Source of the DNA: Thamnocephalis sphaerospora
Lineage: Eukaryota; Zoopagomycota; Zoopagomycetes; Zoopagales; Sigmoideomycetaceae
Direction: 5' to 3'
Assembly: GCA_003614735.1 (NCBI GenBank)
Contig: KZ992500.1
Span: 1 to 40,531, forward strand
DNA length: 40,531 nucleotides
The notes under the pieces are model-generated. The model made no database searches, was not told where the DNA came from, and saw only the letters and a list, made by a program, of their open reading frames with translations. This document shows, one piece after another, positions 32,775 to 40,531 of this stretch (the stretch's first letter is position 1; each line of letters opens with the position of its first letter). The position numbers and the translations under genes are program-made.

Positions 32775-34300
32775 CTAGTTGGCATCGGCGGTTCGCGCTG
32801 CGCCGCATAGCGCACGCACTCGAGCCTGCACCTCCAGCAATAACGCCGGCAGGGAATCTCGACTGCGTGCGTAGGCGACTGCGTCTGCGATTGGTACGCG
32901 GGCGGCCATCTCGGGATCGGCAAAAGAAGCGTCACGCACGCAGAGGGTCTCGTCGTCCAGCTGAACCTGCAGTACAACACGCGTTGCCGCCGTGCTTGCA
33001 TCCGCAACAACATAGGTGACTGCTAGCGTCGTGTTGCTGTCCATGTGGAAATCCGCCACGCCCATCATCTGCATAAACGTCGACGTGGCCGCCTTGTACC
33101 TGGCACGATGTAGCGTCAGACACGTGGATTAGCGAACGCCGTCCACGGAGAAAAACCGCGCCACACTTACCATACGTGCATCTCTTCCACCTGCGGATCA
33201 CGCTGGGCCGCAACGCGCTGCGCTTCAGCGGCAAATGTTTCGGCCGAACGGCGCTCGGCCTGCAGCTGAGCAAGCTCTTTGCGTGCTGCTTCCAGCTCCC
33301 AGCGCAGATCCTCCGTCTCGCGCTGCCGCTCTTCGGTGGTGGCGTACACCTGCTGCAACTCGGCCGTCTGCTCACCGAGAATGCGCTCCGCCTCTCGAAT
33401 GGTCCGTTTCTGGCCGCCGCGCCAACCCAGACAACGTCAGCGCGCTATTGCCGTGCCGAGTTAGCATAGCACGCGTTTGAGCACATACGCTCTGTGCGTC
33501 ATCGACGTTGCTGATGCGTTCCAGCTCTGTTTCCTACGCATGACCCGAAGCAAATGTCAGCCACGCGCGCTCCATCGCGTCATGTAGCAGGCCGCCTACC
33601 AGCTACTCCGTCTCCTTGATCAGCAGCGCTGCCTCATCCGTGTCGGCACGAGCTTGCTCCCGAGCTGACTCACGCCACCGCACCGCGGTCAGACTACTGC
33701 CAGCACCCAGGTGTCCATTCGCCGTGCGGCTTGCTTACCGGTCACCGCTTCGGCTACCTTGCTTGCTACCGCTTGCGATAGCTCCTCGGTGCGCCGCTTA
33801 TTTTCCTTGAGCTCATTTCTGCAGAGCAGATTATGCTCCTCTGACCCCGTTTATCCACTCGCATCAATAAATACGACGCGTTGAGCGACACATTGCATGC
33901 CCAGCCGCTACCTACCTAGCTCTTTCACTTTGGCGGACGCTACAGACACGGGCGGTTCGCGCGCAATGCCTCGCAAAAATGTCGACTTGGTTTCCTGCTC
34001 AAGAAAGCTAAACTTGAGCTTTGCATATAGTTCCTAAGAGCCGATGATAAGCCGCGTGTCCTACATGCTACGTAGCGCCCATCGAGCGCCTTGCCTTGTA
34101 ATGGCGCCGCGCTGCTTCGAGATGCGCCGGGTGCACGTTCACGCTGTCGCTCGCCAGCGCCGCGTCAACCTGCTCCTGCAGCTCGTCCACGCCAAACTTG
34201 GTGGCCTGCAATGCCTGTACATCGCTACACGCCTACATTAGCCCGCGCCGTGTTCCAGCCGTCCGCAATCAGCACCGTCTTACGCTTTGAGAGATTCCAT
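32775..34300 (-). CDS. SOS7: Sos7/Kre28-like kinetochore coiled-coil protein, with in-frame TAG
   Basis: Modelled exons (minus): 34300-34284, 34224-34095, 34033-33916, 33840-33739, 33664-33600, 33533-33489, 33409-33171, 33099-32775, 346 codons. The central motif HYKELYAKLKFSFLEQETKS with TFLRGIAREPP is what I recall from Sos7, the fission yeast partner of Spc7 (KNL1) at the outer kinetochore. After it comes a long coiled coil (RRTEELSQAVASKVAEAV, ETELERISN, EERQRETEDLRWELEAARKE) and a small C-terminal domain (ATSTFMQMMGVADFHMD onward). Exon 5 reads KETE, TAG (33605-33603), Leu before a fair donor (GTAGGC). CAG would give a perfect heptad. A weak GC donor (GAG then GCAGCG) just after ADTDE would avoid the stop. 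Intron 2 is GC-AG. The start is uncertain: the frame extends upstream to about 34350 and an extra exon is possible. Confidence 0.6.
34034..34094 (-). other. GC-AG intron 2 of the Sos7-like gene
   Basis: Minus-strand donor TACAAG then GCAAGG; acceptor CTCTTAG. It joins HYK to ELYAKLKF, the conserved family core. No GT is available within the motif. Confidence 0.65.
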
Positions 34301-36764
34301 GACGACGTTTTCCAGGTGATGCACGCTCGTTTGAAAGCACTCAAGGCGCGATATTATTGTTTACATGATTGCCACCAGGTCCACATGTTGACCTGTACCA
34401 AAGCGGTGGTTTCTGATCTGATGGCCATCTGCTGACGTTGCCGTCGGTGCAGCCCAAACGGAGCTGATACCTGATGTATCCACATGGCTGTGGTCAGCGG
34501 TGATCGTAAGACGGTCGGCCGTGCTGGCCGGGCAGATGAAGCGGAATGCCCGGCGTATTAAGGCCTGTTGCTGCATCGTGGCCGGCCTCGGCCGCCACGG
34601 GGTGGTGCAGGGCGGCACAGCCGAGAGTGGTGCTTTTTGGCGCAGCGACGTGGCCAGCACGAGTGGGCGCATGCAACATCGTGCGCAGCGGCGCGTCGTG
34701 CCACTCTCGCCAACGTCATGGCAGCCGCGTCTGCCTGTGATTGGCGCCCAGTCTTCGTCTCCCGCTTATCACGCATCTGGTCGAGCAACAGGTGCGCATT
34801 CGGTCATGCATGTGCTGTGTACGCGGGTGCGTGAGAGAGAGAGAGAGAGCAAGCGGAGGTGCGGTGGCAAACGCGCGAGCGCACACGGCGTGGCCAGTGA
34901 GCGATGGCGCCATAAGCAGCGGCCGGCGTACGGAGGATACACAGGCCGACCGATAATGGCGACGATGACGCGCGAGACGGAGCGATGCATCGCAACCAGC
35001 CCGCCATGGCAAATGGACACGCAGGCGATAGCGTGCCTCTTACGCGTGCAGTTATAGCCGCGGTAGAGCGAACAGCGTGTAACGTAGCACTGCAGCTGCC
35101 CGCTGGCCAATGGGCCGCTAGGTGGTACGGCACGGATATGCCGTGTTGCTGTTGTGTGGCGCAGATGTTCGATGACTGCGAAAGGGGCTCCGCACAGTGG
35201 CCTGACCAGCGGGAAAAGGAAAAAAGCCCATGGCAGCGCTCACCATGTCTGGTATGCACGCTGCGCGGTGCGACTGAGCGCGACACGACGCATCGCCGCT
35301 GTGGCGGACGATGATGCCGCGGCTCGCGCCAGGTTCGACGGCTCACACATGTGCAACCGCTCACGAATCCCGCTGGCATTGTGTGAACGCTTGCTGCTGC
35401 TGCTGCTGATGCTGCCGCTGATGCGTGCACGCGTACGTACATGCGTACATGCGTACGTGCGCCTGGTCCGTTTCTTAACTACTTCGTTTTTCATTTTGAC
35501 TCCTTGGTACACGCGCGCGCTGAGTTTGTCTGGCCAAGGCATACGCACATACTCACACACAAACGCACACGCACCCACGTCTGTCCGCACACGCCAAACG
35601 ATAAACGTGTTTGTGCGCTCAGCGGACATTGGGCAAGTGGCGACGACGCTGCCCTGGTGGTGGAAACCGCTGCCAGGCTGTTGGGTGCTGCTTTCACTCT
35701 CACTCTTGCACACTCCACCTTGTTCGTTCTCTCCCACTCTTTCTCCTTCTGCCGTCCAAGCATATACGCGCCCACCACGTCATCCACGCTACGTGTGCTC
35801 TAGCGCCACCGTGACCTTGTCCCAGCTAGTCTGTTTTCGACATCACTACCGTCTCCTTGCCATAACCGGGGTGTGTATGCTACCCGGTCGGTCGACGCGC
35901 TCATCCGGCCGTTTTGCGTGCAGTAGCAGGGCTGCTACGGTTGCTAGACGAGTTTGCTTACCGTGTCACCTGCCGCTCTGCTTGGCTTGCTGCCGTTGAC
36001 CGCTTCTAGCGCTGCCTCGCTGCCATCGCTGGCAACAGCTCTACTTGCTTTACTTGTGCGGATTACCCGCTTCTACCGGTTGGCCGTGCTTGCTTGTCCG
36101 CACGGGCGAGTAAGTCTGCGGAGCGCTACTGTCTGCTCCGGTGGTGTGACCCTCTGGATTAAAGGTGGGTCGGTGGGGTGCTGACCGTGGCGGCATTGGT
36201 GCTGGTGGCAGCGGCGGCGGCGGCGGTGGTGGTGGTGGCAGTCGTCGGCATGATCGATGGGTTGTGAGCGAGTGCATTCAACTGGTGGGCGCTATTCCTT
36301 GATACCGCATGATCAGCGTCTACACAGCAACGCAGGTAGATCAGCCGATAGCGTACCCACCGACTGTGCAATGACTTGCCGGCATCGTGTTGCCAGGACT
36401 GGCATTTAACGCGGAGTGCATGCGTGCGCACATTGATGTATACACGTGCGTCTGCGTGCCGTGTCTAAACGGCCTCCGCAGTGCTGCATGCTGCGCCTAG
36501 CACTGCGCACGCACCCTTTTGACCGCTGCGTAGCCCAGCATAGGCTGTGTTCGGTCGGCTGTGCATGTGTGTATCGGATGGACTGGTTCGGCAGTCTGTT
36601 TCTTACTCCGCTCGAATGCCACTGAGACACGTACACGTACACACGCACACGCTGCCAACGTGGTCAGGCCTATTTTCCGTGCACGCTGACGCACAAAACC
36701 GTGTATTGGCGGAGGCTGGTTGGCGTGGCGACGAGGGGGAGGATGGGCGTACACTTTGCATAGA

Positions 36765-36845
36765 TTGGGCAGCAGCGGCAGCAGCAATGGTGGCAGCAGC
36801 AGCAGTGGCGATGATGTTGCTGCTGCTGATGATGATGATGCGATG
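36765..36845 (+). repeat. imperfect GCA/GAT trinucleotide cluster
   Basis: GCAGCAGCGGCAGCAGCA, then interrupted GCAGCA and GCTGCTGCT, then a GATGATGATGAT run. Non-coding in any supported model. Confidence 0.7.
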
Positions 36846-37075
36846 GCACACCGTACGGTTATGGCCACTTGCCTCGACCGCATTTCACATTGGCGCACAT
36901 AAGAAAACTTTCGCTGCCCCTTTTTCCCATCCAGTCACACACGCACACGCACGCACCCATTTCACCCGCGCCTATCTGCCACACTATCATTACCACCATC
37001 ACCCGCAGCCCATATTGCGGTGGATGGTACCCCTTTTTTCAGCCCTTGTCATTGTGCGTGTGTGAGCTAGCGTGC

Positions 37076-37097
37076 TGTGTGTGTGTGTGTGTGTGTG
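37076..37097 (+). repeat. (TG)n microsatellite
   Basis: About eleven TG units in the presumed SSN6 leader or promoter region. Confidence 0.85.
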
Positions 37098-37544
37098 CCA
37101 TCTCACTTTGCTATCTTTCAGGCCGGCGTTGGCGTCACTGTCTTGTTGCCGCCTTGTGTGTCGGCGCGCTCGGTACACAGTACGCGCTTCCCCTTTTCCT
37201 TTGCTGCTGGTTCCCCGCTCTACCGTCATCCCGCTCCTATGCCTGCTCGCCTGCGCACACTCACACACCCACACGCTGCCTCTTTCTTTTTGCCTCCAGT
37301 CTCATCACTCTCACCCTTTTACCTGTCACTTCTTGGCGCGCGTCTGGCTCTTGTGCGCGCGTTCATCGTCGGTCGCCCTGTTCCACCACTGCGTTGCGCT
37401 TGAGACAGCTGTACGCGATCCGCCCACGCGCTCTGATCACGCCAGAGCTTACAGACACTGGGTCGCATCCGTGTTGGCACCTGTCGCCTTGCTAACCTAG
37501 ACCTGCTTTTCGTGACGGCACGCTAATCGCGTCGCGCTATACAG

Positions 37545-37786
37545 TGCACGCGTAGCCCTCGGGGAGGGATTAACACGCTGGCAGCCACACACGCTTCTGC
37601 GTCGGCGGACCGCCGAGGATACCAGCAGCCGTCGCACTATCCGCCGTCGGCGTATCCTGCGCCTTCTTTGCCCGCGCAGCCTGCACCGGCCTCGCAGCTG
37701 GGCTATCAGCGGCCACCCGGCCAGCTGCCGGCGCCTCAGCCTTCGCCGCACTTGTCGCACCCGCAGCCGCACCTGCAGCCTCCACC

Positions 37787-37827
<41 letters not shown>

Positions 37828-40531
37828 CGCCGCACTTTCACCACGTCCAGGCGCCTCCGCAACTTCAGCACCAGCGGCAGCCATCGCAGACGCAGTTGGC
37901 CGCTCCGCCTCGTCAGCAACATCCGTCGCAGCAGCCTCCGCCACCGTCGTCGCAGCAGCAGCAACAGCAGCAGCTAGCCCAGTCGCGCCAGAACCTGCCG
38001 CCGCATCCACAGGCCTCCATGGCAAACAGCGCGGCCATCTCTGCCAATGTAGGCGCCGTCACCGGTGCCCATCACCACCATCCGCAGCATGCGCACCACC
38101 ACCACCACCATCATCCGCAGACGCCGATGGCGGCCGAGCATGCGCAAGGTGGGGCTCATCCCATGGCGCATACGCACTCGCACGGACCAGGCATGGGCCC
38201 GGCACCCGCTGCAGCTGCGGCCATCACGCCCAATATGACGGCCGCTATGCCGGGTGGCATGCCAGTCACAAGCGCGCCGAGCGGACATCCGCCGGCAGGT
38301 GCGCAGCCCAACGGGACGGCCAATAACCAGGCGCCGGCGACGGGTTCCCAGCGCCTGGCGGCCATGAACGAAGAGACCTGGATTCGCATGGGCACGCTGG
38401 CCGACCAGATGCAGGATCATGATCGCGCCATGTCCTGTTTCGAGTCGGCGCTGCGTCACAACCCCTACTCGGTGGCAGCGCTGACCAAAATTGGCGTTTT
38501 GTGCAAGAGCAAAAACCAGTTTCAGCGTGCCGTAGAGTATTTCCAGCGTATCTTGAACATTGATAGCAACAATGGCGAGATCTGGGGTCTGCTTGGACAC
38601 TGCTATCTGCTTATGGATGATCTGCAAAAGGCGTACAACGCTTATCAGCAGGCGCTCTACATTCTGCCCAATGCTAACGTAAGTACCAACCGCCGCCGCT
38701 CTATCACGGCCGCGCGCTAACCAACCAACTGTGCAACGTTTTGCGAAACTGTGTCGTTCTGCAGGATGCAAAGCTGTGGTATGGCATCGGCATTTTGTAC
38801 GACCGCTACGGCTCCTATGAGCACGCGGACGAGGCGTTTTCGGTGTCGCTGCGCATTGATCCCAAGTACGAGAAGGCGGGCGAGATTTACTTCCGCCTTG
38901 GCATTATATATAAGCAGCTGCAAAAGTATTCATTGAGTCTTGAGGTAATACGCTGTGTGCTGCTGCTGCTGCTGGGGTTGCCATGCCGTTTGCAACATTG
39001 CTAATCGTCCTGATGAATCGCCGCGCACAGTGTTTCCGTTACATCCTTCCAAATCCGCCGCCGCCACTTGGGGAGCTGGACATCTGGTTTCAGATTGGTA
39101 ACGTGTACGAGCAGCAAAAGGAGGTGAGTAGCAGCGGTGCGACATGTAGACACACGGGCCGTCGCCAACGTTCGTCTGTGTTCTGCCACTCAGTACAACC
39201 ATGCCAAGGAAGCCTTTGAGCGTGTGCTTGCCATGAACCCCAGTCACCCCAAGAGGCTTCAGCAGCTGGGCTGGCTTTACCATCAACAGCAGTGCTCATT
39301 CCACAATCAGGACCACGCTGTTCAGTGCATGACGCGGTCTCTAGAGATTGGTGGGTGGCGGGACACGAATGCTGCCGCCTTGCGTCATAGCTCACAGCGA
39401 CGGCACCGCAGATCCAAACGACCCGCAGTCCTGGTATCTTCTTGGTCGCTGCTACATGGCGAAGCAAAACTACAACAAGGCGTACGAAGCATACCAGCAG
39501 GCAGTGTACGTGTGACGCTCTGCCGCGCTGCACTTGGTGCGTCGACTAACTTGCAATGCTACAGATATCGCGACAGCCGTAACCCCACTTATTGGTGCTC
39601 GATTGGTGTGCTTTACTATCAGATCAATCAGTATCGCGACGCGCTGGACGCGTACACGCGGGCCATCCATCTGAATCCGTACATTAGTGAAGTCTGGTGG
39701 GTAGTGCGCACAACTTGCGTGTTTAGCGCCATACCCGAGCACCAACGCTGACTGCGGTGGGTTTGTGCACACAGGTACGATTTAGGTACGCTTTACGAGT
39801 CTTGCAACAATCAGATCAGCGATGCGCTTGATGCCTATCAGCGCGCGGCGGAGCTGGATCCCAACAACCCGCATATCAAGCAGCGTCTTCAGCTGTTGCG
39901 CAGCACGCAGGCGAATGGTGCTCCAATTGGGTGGGTAGTTCGACGTAGTTGGGAAGGCGGATGTGTATGCTAATCTGACCGACTGGGACGACGCAACAGC
40001 CAAACCAGCGCACCCATACCGCAGGACGTGAATCCGGCGGCGTACCAGAGCCAGAATGGCTATAACGGCGCCGTCGGTCCAGGCGGTCCCTCAGGCCAGG
40101 CTCCGCCGGCCTTCCACACGCCGGGCGGACTACCGTCTGGTGCTGGAACACCTGGCAGCGGCTCGTTCCCAAGCCGTGGTTCGCAGCCATCGTCAATGGT
40201 AGGTTATTTGCGCATAGCTGACGGTGGATTTGCACACGCTCATACTCTTTGATAGCATGAGCACGGTCGCTTGCCGGCACTCAACCCGCGGCCCAACGGC
40301 GATGCTCGCACTCAGCCACCGCCGTCGGCACAGCCGCAGCAGCCGCAACATGGCTCCCAGCAGCGTCCTCCATCCCAGCCGCAGCATTCGGCGCACTCGA
40401 CGCCGCGCATTGCAGACATTGCATTGAATGGCACCAGTCGGCCGCAGGGCTCGCCAGTGATGACACAGTACGCTGGATCGATGCCACCGCCAACCATGGC
40501 GCCCATGCAGCAGTATCCGCAGCAGAATGAC
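37545..40531 (+). CDS. SSN6: general transcriptional corepressor Ssn6/Cyc8 (partial)
   Basis: Exons 37545-38678, 38765-38944, 39031-39123, 39194-39350, 39412-39505, 39565-39696, 39775-39930, 40000-40198 and 40256-40531 (open at the edge) are all in frame. The N-terminal 280 or so residues are Pro, Gln, His and Ala-rich with a run of twelve Gln (near 37790-37820), a second Gln cluster and two His tracts. From WIRMGTLADQMQDHDRAMSC onward come about ten TPRs (ALRHNPYSVAALTKIGVL, WYGIGILYDRYGSYEHADEA, FQIGNVYEQQKEYNHAKEAF, WYLLGRCYMAKQNYNKAYEA, WCSIGVLYYQINQYRDALDA, YDLGTLYESCNNQISDALDA). This is the Tup1 partner that docks on DNA-bound repressors. A Pro/Gln/Ser-rich C-terminal region follows the TPRs. 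The frame opens at an acceptor (ATACAG, 37544) and no ATG is found in it, so at least one 5' exon is missing from the model. The 3' end lies outside the window. Confidence 0.93.

Larger units (their letters stand above)
34301..37544. other. 3.2-kb region without supported gene, upstream of SSN6
   Basis: Between the divergent Sos7-like and SSN6 genes. A minus-strand frame at 34672-34361 could carry a small presequence-like protein (possible 42-nt intron near 34475-34433), but no family is recognised. Long plus frames (35154-35999, 281 codons) are Cys, Leu, Ser and Arg-rich and unsupported. Right of 35400 the plus strand is pyrimidine-rich with CAC/TCAC words. GCAGCA/GATGAT tracts lie at 36770-36845 and a TG run at 37076-37097. 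A branch-site-like GCTAAC with CTAG at 37493-37500 suggests a spliced SSN6 leader ending in this region. Confidence 0.4.

Noticed and set aside
33600-33664. Treating the TAG in the Sos7-like gene as the true C-terminus
   Set aside because: Three further exons keep frame, coiled-coil character and good splice sites, including the conserved-looking C-terminal domain. A full-length gene with an unexplained stop is the better description, so it is reported as a finding.
35325-35350. GTTCGA word resembling a tRNA T-arm (B box)
   Set aside because: No A box at the right distance, no cloverleaf and no acceptor stem pairing; no tRNA gene is supported anywhere in the window.
34804-35442. Minus-strand frame of 212 codons
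   Set aside because: Repeat-driven Ala/Ser/Arg/Cys sequence, no domain, overlaps other unsupported frames.
35154-35999. Plus-strand frame of 281 codons upstream of SS6-type corepressor gene SSN6
   Set aside because: Composition is unnatural (Leu and Ser runs, many Arg, His and Cys) and overlaps an equally open minus-strand frame. No family features.

Overview
This window is nuclear DNA from a small-genome fungus. Nearly every gene carries short spliceosomal introns of about 40 to 105 nt, with CTAAC/CTGAC-like branch sites and CAG/TAG acceptors. The gene content is purely fungal: SSN6/CYC8, VMA10, PEX4, SIW14, VIP1, a Sos7-like kinetochore gene and cytosolic RPL3. The dense packing, the intron richness, the ribosomal-protein gene split directly after its ATG, and a lineage-restricted secreted protein suggest a basidiomycete, most likely of the Malassezia type (Ustilaginomycotina). 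That assignment is inference; no rDNA or other marker is present.

Layout. Positions 1-3785 are gene-poor. They hold one small secreted repeat protein (1766-2293, minus) and two stretches that read like decayed coding sequence (about 883-1692 and 3000-3353, minus). From 3786 on the window is a compact housekeeping block. Its genes are: SIW14-like phosphatase (+), an intronless mitochondrial PPR protein (-), a VIP1-type inositol pyrophosphate kinase (+), a carboxymuconolactone decarboxylase-like protein (-), mitoribosomal mS33 (-), an Osh6/7-type oxysterol-binding protein (+), a LisH-WD40 TBL1/Sif2-type corepressor subunit (+), an NPC2-like lipid-transfer protein (-), PEX4 (-), an EEIG1/EHBP1-type NT-C2 protein (+), a bacterial-type RsmH/METTL15 rRNA methyltransferase (-), pyroglutamyl-peptidase I (+), a PSP1 C-terminal-domain protein (-), RPL3 (-), VMA10 (+), a Sos7-like kinetochore protein (-), and SSN6/CYC8 (+), which runs off the right edge. 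Two long stretches without a supported gene (27071-29425 and 34301-37544) lie upstream of PSP1 and SSN6.

The genes do not form one pathway. The structural logic is pairwise. PEX4/NT-C2, RsmH/pyroglutamyl-peptidase and RPL3/VMA10 are head-to-head pairs with short shared promoters. SIW14/PPR, VIP1/CMD, TBL1/NPC2, NT-C2/RsmH and VMA10/Sos7 are tail-to-tail. Two genes act on inositol pyrophosphates: SIW14 is a pyrophosphatase family and VIP1 is a kinase.

The most notable observations are these. VIP1 stops right after its kinase domain, with no phosphatase half. Five of the 71 introns I could model start with GC, not GT. RPL3 and VMA10 face each other and each has a first coding exon that is only the ATG. 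The Sos7-like gene has an apparent in-frame TAG inside its coiled coil. All exon models were made by eye from splice signals, reading-frame continuity and remembered family patterns; no alignment was run.
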